This document shows positions 32,955 through 41,855 of a stretch of DNA of 64,000 nucleotides, piece after piece. This DNA comes from Mycoplasmopsis glycophila. GTDB taxonomy: Bacteria > Bacillota_I > Bacilli_A > Mycoplasmatales > Metamycoplasmataceae. A program made the position numbers and the translations under genes. Numbering within the stretch: position 1 is the stretch's first letter; each line of letters starts with the position of its first letter. The notes under the pieces are model-generated. The model did no database searches. It had not been told where the DNA came from and saw only the letters and a program-made list of their open reading frames with translations. The stretch spans positions 434,001 through 498,000 of the forward strand of contig NZ_LR215024.1 of the NCBI RefSeq assembly GCF_900660605.1, read 5' to 3'.

Positions 32955-34886
32955 ATGAAGATTTCAAAAAAGATTATTTACTTAATATCAGGCATCTTTG
33001 CCATTGGAGCAATCGGGTTTGGTGCTCTTGGATATAAAATTACACACCCTTTTAAACCAAGTTTTTTTAACTATAAATCATATATTTCTGAAAAAAATGA
33101 AGAGTATTTAAATCGCTTTTTTCAATACAAAGTTTTTGATGAAATTAATGAATTTGGTAAAGCTTTAACTAATAATAAAGCAGCAGCTGGAATTGGTTCA
33201 GATTTCCAAGCTGTCAACTTAATTAAAGAAGGTTTAATTACAAAAATTGATTATTCAGTTTTATTAGATGATTCTTCTTTACGAAGTTATAATGATGTCA
33301 AAAGTGCTTTAAAATCACTTTATCGTAAAGAAATTTGAGATCATTTAGAAAGTTATAACAAATACTTAATTGATCAAAACCAAAAACCTTTATTATCTAA
33401 TTGAACTGATGGTGTTCATCCAACTGAATTTTGAGAGTATTTTGTTCCATATTATTCTCAAGATGCTATTGTGGGATATAATGTCACCAAAGTTTCAATT
33501 AAGCCTGAAAACAAAAAAATAAATTCAGAAGAAATTGATTTTGATAGTTTATCAAATCAAGCTAAATATGGTCAAGAAAACACTCATAATTTAGTTAATA
33601 TCTTAAAAACTTTAAAAGCAAATGGTTTTAATCATCTTACTATTACTGATGCAATTAGAGACAATATGCTTTACGGTTCAAGTTACTGAAAATTACCAAA
33701 TGGTAATAGAATTAGTGATAAATTTACTGGTGATGTAACTGATAAAACTTACCCAGAACTTTTAAAATACTTTAATGACTTGATTTTTGATTCGATGGGA
33801 TATAGTCTCAAAGATTATAATCATATCAGTCTTAAAGGAGACAGTCTTGAGATTATTCGAAATGTTTTAAATCCTGACTATAAAGATTATGCGGCAGCTA
33901 TTATGTACAATGGTGATGCAATGAATGCTTATTATGGTTCAGAACATTTTCCGGAGCTTAAAAAAGACGGTCAAATCAGAGGAATTAAACCGAAACACAA
34001 CATTTTGCTAATCGATGGACTTGTAGTTGCTAAAAACGGTTCTGAAGAAAGCAAAAAAAATTATTTAAAAGTTCTTTCAAATAGTGTTTATGAAAATTTA
34101 AAAAATAAATATCAAATTATTAAGCAGCTCAAAACTGAAAACAAAAACAATCTTCTAAATAACGAAAAAGTTCTTAATGAATATTTATATTTAAAAGATT
34201 GAGAAAATCTTAAAAAAATAGAATTAGAAAGTTTTAATCTCACAAATGAGCAAATTGAAGATTTTATTAATTTAGTTTCCCCTCTTATTGATTTAACTAA
34301 TTTTGATAATTTCTCAAAATTAGAAGAATTTTATGAAACTAGAAAGAAATATCAATTATTTGTAGAAGGTAAAACTAGCGAAAGTGTAAATATTAACGAT
34401 AGAATTTCTTATTTACCTGGTTTAGTTCAAAATTATTTACTTAACAATAAGTTTGATTTAATTGACGCTATTTTGAAAGAAGAATTCGAGCCAAAAGATA
34501 ATTTTGAGTTAGTTCTCAAAAGATTAATTGATCAATATCAAATTACTCATAACATTGTAAATCTTGAAAATAAAACTAAAAATGAGAAAGCTCTAATTCT
34601 AGCTCGGGTAATCGTTGCTCTCCAGTTACAAAACGAACTAGTATCAGATCGAAATTATTACATTGATAATTTTAATTATGTTCGTTATGTACCTGTTGAA
34701 AATTCGCTCTATGAATTAGTTTTAAGAAATTATTTCCTAGATTTTGAAAATGGACAAAATGAAACCGTTATTAAAATATACGAAATTATAAATAATAACA
34801 ACAATATTCATAAAGCTCTTGCACCAATTAGTAAAAAATTACAAAGCAAGATTAATATTGAATATTTTAATCTCACAAAATCATAA
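32955..34886 (+). CDS. PotD-like polyamine-binding protein paralogue
   Basis: A 643-residue protein with an N-terminal signal-anchor (KKIIYLISGIFAIGAIGFGAL) and no cysteine for a lipobox. Collinear blocks shared with the protein at 38286-40400 include PFKPSFFNYKSYIS, NKAAAGIGSDFQA, RKEIWDHL, WEYFVPYYSQD, ITDAIRDNMLYGSSYW, AAAIMYNGDAMNAYYG, IKPKHNILLIDGLV and a C-terminal IHKALAPIS. They identify it as a second, diverged copy of the long mycoplasma PotD-type substrate-binding protein. The extracellular N-terminal half resembles PotD; the C-terminal 250 residues are mycoplasma-specific. It stands alone between two terminators, upstream of potABCD, so it may be regulated separately or bind another substrate. 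Confidence 0.75.
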
Positions 34887-34890
34887 AAAA

Positions 34891-34924
34891 TTAGCTCCGC
34901 AAAATAAATATGCGGAGTTTTTTA
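34891..34924 (+). terminator. Terminator after the first PotD-like gene
   Basis: Stem CTCCGCA / TGCGGAG with a 9-base loop, flanked by A and T runs, 8 bases after the stop. Confidence 0.9.
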
Positions 34925-35078
34925 TTGTTTGAAAATCTATAATTATAAAAAATGCGCATCTTTGACTTTTGAAACTTGATTATAGTGCTAAACGAACTTT
35001 TTTAGAGATATTGAATCATTGAAAAAAATCAAAAAAATATTACTTTTTTATCTATTTAAAGTAAAATATATAAATACT

Positions 35079-35228
35079 ATGAAAAACAAAAACGACTTAA
35101 TACAGAAAATTAATGTTAAACATATTTTTGAAGTTTTTTCAGGATTCAACTATCCTGTTTTTCGTTTCGTTTTTGTTGAATATTACGAAAATTATTCTGA
35201 TAGTGTCTCCCCTTCTGCTTTTTGCTAA
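35079..35228 (+). CDS. Possible 49-residue leader peptide of the pot operon
   Basis: A small frame (MKNKNDLIQKINVKHIFEVF...SDSVSPSAFC) ends 59 bases before potA. A TAAAAT at about 35062-35067 would place the transcription start within a few bases of the ATG, so it could be translated as a leaderless message. The stop lies in a hairpin (TTTGCTAA / TTAGCAAA), and a second small stem (TAGAC / GTCTA) follows before the potA ribosome binding site. It is rich in Phe, Tyr and Val. A uORF in front of a polyamine importer suggests translation-dependent control, but no function is established and it could be a chance frame. Confidence 0.4.
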   Translation: MKNKNDLIQKINVKHIFEVFSGFNYPVFRFVFVEYYENYSDSVSPSAFC

Positions 35229-35287
35229 TTTTTAGCAAACATTATTTAGACTTTTAGGTCTACTTATATAAAAAGGAAGGGAACCAT

Positions 35288-36673
35288 ATGGCAATTAATA
35301 ATAAAAAGAAAAAAAGCAACTTACCTATTATTGAATTAAAAGAAGTTGTTAAAGAATTTGACGATAAAACAGTTCTTTATAGCGTTGATCTTAAAATTGA
35401 GCGTGGAGAATTTGTTACTTTACTTGGTCCATCAGGAAGTGGTAAAACTACAATCTTGAGATTATTAGGTGGATTTGAGTGAGCTACAAGGGGAGAGATT
35501 AAATTTAATGGTAGAGATATCAAAGATTTATACCCACACAAAAGAAATGTATCTACAATCTTCCAAGATTATGCTTTATTTCCGCATTTAAATGTTGAGG
35601 GTAACATCGCTTACGGACTTAAACTTAAGAAAATTCAAAAAGAAGAAATTAGCGAAAAGCATATTAATCTTTTAGAAACTAAAAAAGCACAATGAATAGC
35701 TAAAGCTGAAGCTAAAATGAAAGAACTTGACAAAATTCAAGAACAATACACAAATGAATTAGAAAACTTAATTCCAGGTACACGTCAATACCGTAAACGT
35801 CAAGATTGATTAGATGATTCAGATTTCCAATATTCATATTGAGAAAACTACGTGAGTCAAAAAGTAGAATCATTTGAAAATCGTTACTTTAAACGTAAAA
35901 TGACTAAAAAAGAAATTGATGATAAAATCCAAAAAATTATTGAAATAGTTGGACTTAAAGGTAATGAAAAGAAATCTATTTCACAATTAAGTGGTGGTAT
36001 GAAACAACGTGTAGCTCTTGCACGTAGTTTGGTTATTGAACCTGAAATACTTTTATTAGATGAACCGCTCAGTGCACTTGATGCTAAAATTCGTGAAAAA
36101 ATGCAAGTTTTATTAAGAAACATTCAACAAGAATTAGGACTTACTTTTATTTTCGTTACTCACGATCAAGATGAAGCGTTAGAATTATCAGATCGTATTG
36201 CTATTATGAGGGGTGGAGTTATCGAACAATATGACACTCCAAAAAATATTTATGACTATCCAGTCAATATTTGAGTAGCAAAATTTATTGGTAATTCAAA
36301 TATTTTTGATGCTAAAATTTTACAAAACGGAAATGTTAGAATGCTTGGTAAGGAATTTAAAACAATTCACGATTTTAGTGAATTCAGTGATTCAAATCAA
36401 GTAGATGCTTTAATTAGACCTGAAGATATTGATATTGTTTTAGAACCAAAAAATGTTAAAGGAAAAATTAAAGGAAAAATTAAAGATATTCAATATCGTG
36501 GAAGTTACTACTACCTTGCTGTAGAAACAGAAAACGACGATATTATTTACGTAGAAACTGCTAAAAACTTTGACTTAAATGATAAAGTTTATTTATCATG
36601 AACAATTGATTCAATTCATTTAATGAAAAAAGATCCAAAGTGAGATTATTCAAACGATGCTTTCCAAAATTAA
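35288..36673 (+). CDS. potA: Spermidine/putrescine ABC transporter ATP-binding protein PotA
   Basis: A 461-residue ATPase. Walker A is [11 protein letters not shown] at 46-56, Q-loop [12 protein letters not shown] near 95, signature [16 protein letters not shown] near 235, Walker [13 protein letters not shown], and switch [15 protein letters not shown]-terminal TOBE-like regulatory domain ([16 protein letters not shown] ... [16 protein letters not shown]) follows. It is about 90 residues longer than E. coli PotA because of a charged, helical insertion between the Q-loop and the signature (about residues 115-210, with [20 protein letters not shown]). It drives polyamine import together with PotB, PotC and PotD. 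GGAAGGGA precedes the start. It overlaps potB by 17 bases. Confidence 0.95.
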
Positions 36674-37496
36674 AAAAGAATTAAATCTCAATGAAAAAAT
36701 GATTTTAGCAGTACCTTATTTATTGGTTGCAATCTTTTTGATTGTTTTACCAATTACATTCATTATTATTAATGCTTTTAAATTTAGTGATTCTGAATTT
36801 AGTAGCTGACAACTTGTGACAAGTTTAAGTACATGAAAGATTATTTGAAGAAGTTTATATGTAGGACTTATTTCGGCATTTTTATGTTTAATTATTGCTT
36901 TTCCATACTCTTATTTTATTTCAACTTCAAAAAGTAAAATTTTTCAAATTTATGCACTCAGTTTAATTATTTCGCCGATGGCTATTTTCACAATTGCAAG
37001 AATTTATTCTATTAAAGGTTTATTTTTAGCAATTTTTGCAACAAATCCAAATGCATTAAACTCTGAACTTTTCATAATTTTTGGGCTTACATATTTAAAT
37101 CTACCACTTATGGTTATGCCTCTTTATACTGTCTTTAAAGATATGCCTAAAAACATTGTAGAAGCTTCAAATGACCTAGGTTATAATGACTTTCAAACTA
37201 TTTTTAAAGTTATTATTCCTTATGGAACAAAAGCTATTTTAAGTGGACTTGCAATGATCTTTTTAGCAAGTGCAACAACATTTATTATTTCAAGTAAACT
37301 TTTACCAGACGGTTCACAATTCCAATTGATTGGAGATTTAATTAACTCAAAAATTAACCCTGGAAATAAATTTGACCTAGAAGCGGGAAGTGCTCTTGTT
37401 ATTGTTGTATCAGCAATCTTTATTGGAATTTATTCATTATTTTTAATTATTCCAAAATTAATTTTTAAATTTAAGAAAGGAGCTTATTATGAGTAG
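36657..37496 (+). CDS. potB: Spermidine/putrescine ABC transporter permease PotB
   Basis: A 279-residue permease with six membrane helices (first: MILAVPYLLVAIFLIVLPITF). The cytoplasmic EAA loop that docks on PotA reads VEASNDLGYNDFQTIFKVIIP. It forms the channel with PotC. The start [14 protein letters not shown] lies within the last codons of potA, and its stop overlaps the start of potC by 8 bases, so the whole operon is translationally coupled. Four UGA Trp codons are present. Length and topology are normal for the family. Confidence 0.93.
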
Positions 37497-38286
37497 ACTT
37501 TCTACAATTTTAAAAAGAAGTTATATTTATTTAATTTTATTGGTAGTTTATATTCCTTTAGTTTTTGGTGTTGTCTTTAGCTTTAACCAAAAATCACCCA
37601 AAGGAGAGTTTAACCCTTACTTTACAGAAACAACTCTAGATAATTATCGTGAATTACTTGATAATGGACGTGATTTAGCTCTTGCTAATACAATTTTATT
37701 AGCTATTATTGTAAGTTTTTTAGTTGTAACTTTTAGTTTAATTACTGTTTATTCTTTATATAAACAAAAAAGTAAAGTTTTAAAACCTGTGGTTCAAGGA
37801 ACATCAAACATTCCGCTTATCAACCCAGATAACATCACAGCTATTGGACTTGTTTTAGTTTTTGGTGTTGCTTTTGGAACTATCGCAACTGAAAATGAAG
37901 GGTTTTTAAGATTAATCATTGGTCACACTATCATGGCACTTCCATATGGAATTATGTTAATGTTACCAAGAAGCGAGAAGTTTAATAATAACTTATTTGA
38001 AGCTTCACAGGATCTTGGTTATTCAAGAATCAGATCTTGATTCAAAACTTATTTAGTTTATATGCTCCCAAGTATTATTATGGTTATAGTTGTTTCATCG
38101 GTTTTAAGTTTTGATGATTTTATTATTGCTAGAACAGTTTCAAATGCTTCAACATTAGGTACTAAACTTTATGAAGGAGCATTTGAACCATGAGGACTTG
38201 TTTTAGGTTCAATCGTTCTTTTTGCTACAATCATCGGAAATATTATTTATACATTTGTTAAATTAGATAAAGGAAAAAATAAATAA
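37489..38286 (+). CDS. potC: Spermidine/putrescine ABC transporter permease PotC
   Basis: A 265-residue permease beginning MSRLSTILKRSYIYLILLVV, with a periplasm-equivalent loop (FNQKSPKGEFNPYFTETTLDNY) typical of PotC and an EAA loop FEASQDLGYSRIRSWFKTYL. Further membrane helices include IGLVLVFGVAFGTI and IIMVIVVSSVLSFDDFIIA. It pairs with PotB. AAGGAG precedes the start inside potB. The stop TAA shares its last A with the ATG of potD (TAATG). Confidence 0.93.
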
Positions 38287-40400
38287 TGAAAAAATTTTCG
38301 AAAACAGCATTAGGAATAACAGCCGGACTAGTAGCTATAACTGGAGCAACTATAGGTATTGCAAGTTATAAAACAAGCAAACCTTTCAAACCAAGTTTTT
38401 ACAACTATAAATCATATATGTCAAATGACAATCAAGAATACTTGAGAAATGAATTTGACTACAAACAATTTGATGAAATCAATCAATTTACTAACGCTTT
38501 AATTAATCATAAAGCAGCAGCAGGAATTGGAACTGACTTTTTAGCAGCTTCTTTAATCCAAAAACACCTTCTTAAAAAGATTAATTATGAAATACTTTTT
38601 GAAGATGAAGACCTCAGTTCATCTAAATATTCAGCTTCACAAAAACGTCAAATTATCAAAAACGCTTTACAAACAATTTTAAGAAAAGAAATTTGAGATC
38701 ACTTAACTAGTTACGATAAGTTTTTAGTAGACAAAAATGGAGATCGTTTAACAAGTGTACTAGAAGATGGAAAAGTTGTAATTGATGAATTTTGAGAATA
38801 TTTTTTACCATATTATTCACAAGATATGGTAGTAGCTTATAGCCTTCTTAAGAAAAACCCTGAATATGCTAAAAGTGTGCTTAATACAATCTCAAAAGAA
38901 AGTAGAGATGATTGATCGTTAAGCGATTTTCCAGAAATCGAAACAAGTGTAGAAGAACTTGCAAATATTGATTTTAATAATGCAGACAATCAATTAATTG
39001 ATGGAACCGAATCTCCCAACGATCTAGTTAATATCTTGCATAAATTACATAATACAGGCTATACTTCATGAACTATCACTGATGCTCTCAGGGATAATAT
39101 GCTTTATGGATCGAGCTACTGAAAAAAAGCTGATGGAAGAAGAACTGCCGGTGATTTTACAGGAGATGTTGAGTTTAAAACTTATAAAGAATTAATTGAT
39201 GCTTTTACTGATTTAGTTCATGATGGTACAGGATATAAAGTTACAAATAGTGATCACATTTCATTTAAAGGAGATGGTCTTGAATTGCTTAATAATTTAA
39301 TTAATTTGAGTAGATTAGATGTTCAAGCTGCCATTATGTATAACGGTGATGGTTTAGATGCTTATTATGGAGCTGATAATTTACCAGGTTGATCAATCGA
39401 TGGATCAATTAAATCTATTAAACCAAAGCATAACTTGCTTCTTGTCGATGGAGTTGTATTTTCTGCTAATAACACTGATGAGAGTAATAATAGATATTTA
39501 GAAAATCTTGGAAATAGCCTTTATGCTAATTTGAAAAATGAGTTTAAAAATATTAAAGAAAACTACAATGAAATTTTATTTAATGACTTTGAACAAAATA
39601 TAACTAATAAATTTACAGAATTTCAAATTGCACATTTATGAAAAGAAATTAAAACAAACAACATTATTCAAAAGCTTGAATTAGAAGAAGATTTAGAAGC
39701 AGCGCTTCCTGAAATCATGGATCATTTACATTCAATTATCGATCTTTCTAGCGCAAAAAATGAAAAACACTTTAATGAATTCTATGATTTTAGAAAGCTT
39801 CATTCAAACTTCCTTAACTCAAGTTCTGATGTTGAAGATGTGGATTTGGAAAAAAGAGTAAATTACGCTCCTACTTTAATTAGCTTATTCTTAAAAGAAG
39901 AAAAACAAGATTTTGTTAATAAACTTATTGCAGCGATAAATAACGCTGAAGGTGACTCGATTGAAACTATTGAAGCTTTAGAATTTGAATCAATGGAAGA
40001 ACGTTTAATCCACAAAATGTTATTAAGCTTCCTTGAAGAAAATAACAGTTTTGTAACTGATATCAAAGAATTAGAAACAGAAGAAGAAAAAAATGAAACT
40101 TTTGTGACAACTTTAGCTCGAATAGTAGCGTTTATTGATCTAGAAGATGATCAAACTTTAGCTGATCATTTAAATATCAATAATTTCTCATACATTAACT
40201 ATACTCCTTCAATGAACATTGACTATGAAATTGTACTGAGAAATTATTTTGCTGATCCAGTTGATGGTCTTGACAGCGAAGCAATTAACCTTTATGAAAT
40301 TGTTAATAGTCAGCACACTATTCATAAATCATTATCACCAATCAATGATCAGCTTTACAGCTTAATTACAACCTATTATCGTGAGAAAACTAAATCTTAA
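38286..40400 (+). CDS. potD: PotD-like polyamine-binding protein, membrane-anchored
   Basis: A 704-residue protein, twice the length of E. coli PotD. An N-terminal signal-anchor (FSKTALGITAGLVAITGATIGIA) lacks a lipobox cysteine, so it is probably held by an uncleaved helix. The N-terminal part has PotD-like blocks: NHKAAAGIGTDFLAASLI, FWEYFLPYYSQDMVVAYSL, ITDALRDNMLYGSSYW, DVQAAIMYNGDGLDAYYG and IKPKHNLLLVDGVVF. The C-terminal 270 residues are acidic and mycoplasma-specific. It is the last gene of potABCD and presumably delivers spermidine or putrescine to PotBC. A diverged paralogue lies 3.4 kb upstream of it. Confidence 0.85.
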
Positions 40401-40545
40401 TAGATCTTTACTTCATATCATTAAAAAAGCGAAAATACACTCGTAAAAGTTTGTTGCTAGAGTGTAATATCCAACGTGACAAAAACTACCATTTTTTGAC
40501 ACAGCCTTAAATTTTTTATTTTTCAACAAACTTTTTTAAAAGTTG
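40401..40545. other. Intergenic region after potD
   Basis: No gene. An inverted repeat ACACTC / GAGTGT surrounds AGTTTGTTGCTA at about 40437-40460, followed by GCTAGAG-TAAT-like sequence that recurs in diverged form near 41003 and 41451. No clear potD terminator with a T-run is visible. Confidence 0.4.
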
Positions 40546-40629
40546 TATAATTTCAATGTAATGTTTTCAGAACATGGACCTCGTTTCCATAGAAAAACAC
40601 CTTCCGCCAGAAGGTGTTTTTTTCTTTTT
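40546..40629 (+). ncRNA. Candidate antisense RNA (antitoxin) of type I TA module 1
   Basis: TATAAT at 40546-40551 should start an RNA near 40558 that ends at the strong hairpin AACACCTT / AAGGTGTT (40596-40618) followed by seven T. The RNA of about 65 nt carries at 40560-40588 a sequence that matches 40741-40769 at 24 of 29 positions. The latter is the antisense of the ribosome binding site of the convergent peptide gene, so the RNA can pair with that site in trans. It has no good ribosome binding site of its own. Confidence 0.62.
40593..40629. terminator. Bidirectional terminator of TA module 1
   Basis: Stem AACACCTT / AAGGTGTT, loop of seven bases, with AAAAA on the left and TTTTTTT on the right, so it works for both convergent transcripts. 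The same stem sequence occurs in module 2 at 44315-44338. Confidence 0.85.
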
Positions 40630-40653
40630 CGAAAGGAGGTAATATATATTAGC

Positions 40654-40722
40654 TTATTTTGTTCTCAAAATAGCTAGTATAACTAGCAATATTAAGAAAA
40701 TCAAAAATAACTTAATATTCAT
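40654..40722 (-). CDS. 22-residue hydrophobic peptide, candidate type I toxin 1
   Basis: The frame reads M-N-I-K, then LFLIFLILLVILAIL, then R-T-K: a membrane helix with basic ends, the usual make-up of type I toxins. AAAGAAAGGAAT precedes the start. A 14-residue leader frame (40756-40712, MFSKHFFERKEYEY), with a stronger GGAAAGGAGG site, overlaps the peptide's start codon, so translation may be coupled to it. After the stop, the message carries CCTCCTTTC (complement of 40631-40639), able to pair over 9 bp with the GAAAGGAGG of its own ribosome binding site. A 5' stem-loop GTTAGGGAA / TTTTCTAAC lies before the ribosome binding site. Toxicity is inferred. Confidence 0.6.
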   Translation of the reverse strand: MNIKLFLIFLILLVILAILRTK

Positions 40723-40756
40723 ATTCCTTTCTTTCAAAAAAATGTTTTGAGAACAT
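40712..40756 (-). CDS. 14-residue leader peptide overlapping toxin-like gene 1
   Basis: MFSKHFFERKEYEY with GGAAAGGAGG three bases upstream, the best Shine-Dalgarno of the locus. Its stop codon (40712-40714) lies inside the hydrophobic peptide frame, giving a coupled arrangement as with mok/hok. The start lies in the palindrome AATGTT-TTGAG-AACATT, which can hide it in a hairpin. Confidence 0.45.
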   Translation of the reverse strand: MFSKHFFERKEYEY

Positions 40757-40811
40757 TTTCCTCCTTTCCAGTTAGAAAACCTCAAAGATTCCCTAACATT
40801 AAGTAGATAAG

Positions 40812-40834
40812 AAAAAAGTGCTTTTGCACTCAAA
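40812..40834 (-). terminator. Minus-strand hairpin upstream of TA module 1
   Basis: GAGTGC-AAAA-GCACTT followed by six T when read on the minus strand. It would insulate the toxin-like gene from transcription entering from the right. Confidence 0.65.
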
Positions 40835-41503
40835 AAGAACTAAACAAGAACAAAAAAAGTATAAAGATAAGATTTAGTTAATCTATCTTTATAAACTTGT
40901 AGATTTAAGGAACTTTTTTAATAGGCAATTTCTTTGTAATACAATTTAACGTAAATTTTTCGATGTTACTAAAAAGGAAACTTATCAAATTAAATTGCTA
41001 GAGCCTAATCTCTGACGCAACAAAAAAAATATCATTTTTTAAAATACAAAAGTGGTATTTTTGTTTTTTCTCAAGTAATTAATGAATTTTGAAAAAATTA
41101 TTTATTCAAATGTCTTGAAGCTGCATTCTATAATGATGCCTCTTTATTGTTAAATTTTGTTTTTAATATGTTATTACTAAAATTTTGAGAAATAAATTTA
41201 AAAGAAACTAAAATCATTAAAATCAAGCTCTATTTATTATTCATTCATAATTTAACATTTTAGATTTTCTTTTGTGATATATCTATAAAAACCATCCAAA
41301 ATGTGCAATCTTGCAACTTTTATCATCTGCGGAAAAGCGAGAAAAAAGCCAAATTAATTGGCTTATATTTCTATTTTTCTAATTTTATTAAAAAAATGAC
41401 TAAGAAATTAAAGTCAGTTCTTTTGTTGTTTTGTAATATCTTTTTGTTGTGCTAGAGATTACGTTGGAGTAAAAAGCTTTTTAAGGTGTTTGCTATAAAA
41501 AAA
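40835..41503. other. Gene-poor region with hairpins and degenerate repeats
   Basis: No convincing protein gene. A bulged hairpin lies at 40859-40893 (TATAAAGATAAGATT / AATCTATCTTTATA), a terminator-like hairpin at about 41027-41070 (plus strand, T-run after), and a minus-strand terminator AAGCCAA / TTTGGCTT at 41342-41366. GCTAGAG motifs occur near 41003 and 41451, and a 19-residue hydrophobic frame (41397-41456, MTKKLKSVLLLFCNIFLLC) lacks a ribosome binding site. The set looks like decayed small-RNA or small-peptide loci, or the footprint of a lost element. Confidence 0.4.
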
Positions 41504-41519
41504 GCGCAAGTAGTTGCGC
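41497..41519 (-). terminator. Terminator of the 58-residue membrane protein gene
   Basis: Stem GCGCAA / TTGCGC with a 4-base loop. On the minus strand it is followed by seven T, 10 bases after the stop codon. Confidence 0.88.
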
Positions 41520-41529
41520 AAAATTTAGC

Positions 41530-41706
41530 TTAATATAGTATATCTTTAAATAGCCCTACAAAAGAAGAACCAATAAAAGATAAGAAAGAAAGAATTAAAG
41601 CTATTACTATCAAAAAAATCAGGAGTTTAAACATTTTTTTAAAGATTGTAAAAACAATTAATATTATACATAACCCAATTAAAACATAAAGTACAAACGA
41701 TAACAT
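41530..41706 (-). CDS. 58-residue double-helix membrane protein, unknown function
   Basis: The frame reads MLSFVLYVLIGLCIILIVF, TIFKKMFK, then LLIFLIVIALILSFLSFIG and SSFVGLFKDILY. It has two membrane helices joined by a short basic turn, a helical hairpin with both ends outside. GAGAGGCAAGAGAAAA precedes the start, a weak ribosome binding site, and a strong terminator follows, so it is an independent small gene. It diverges from clpB and its promoter lies close to the CIRCE element, so heat control of both sides is possible. I do not recognise a family. It could belong to the set of small hydrophobic peptides of this region, but it is longer than the two toxin-like peptides. Confidence 0.6.
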   Translation of the reverse strand: MLSFVLYVLIGLCIILIVFTIFKKMFKLLIFLIVIALILSFLSFIGSSFVGLFKDILY

Positions 41707-41778
41707 TTTTCTCTTGCCTCTCTTTATTTAATTATATTAAATTCGAAGGCCAGCTAAAAAGAAAGAAAATAAATATTT

Positions 41779-41805
41779 TTAGCAATTAAACGCTTCGATT
41801 GCTAA
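41779..41805. promoter_or_regulatory. CIRCE operator (HrcA site) of clpB
   Basis: TTAGCAATT - nine bases - GATTGCTAA. Compared with the CIRCE consensus TTAGCACTC-N9-GAGTGCTAA, the spacing is exact, with seven of nine matches on the left and eight of nine on the right. The -10 (TACAAT at about 41815, or TATTAT a few bases on) lies just downstream, so HrcA bound here would block transcription until heat shock. Confidence 0.85.
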
Positions 41806-41855
41806 AAAGTATGGTACAATTATATTATAAGTTACTCAAAACAAGGAGGACTAAA

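Noticed and set aside
40561-40680. Protein frame starting MFSEHGPRFHRK on the plus strand
   Set aside because: It runs straight through the terminator hairpin and has no Shine-Dalgarno. Its similarity to the minus-strand leader MFSKH comes from the palindrome at both places.
41397-41456. Third type I toxin (19-residue hydrophobic peptide)
   Set aside because: It has no ribosome binding site, no convergent RNA with a direct repeat and no shared terminator, so it lacks the features of the two modules.
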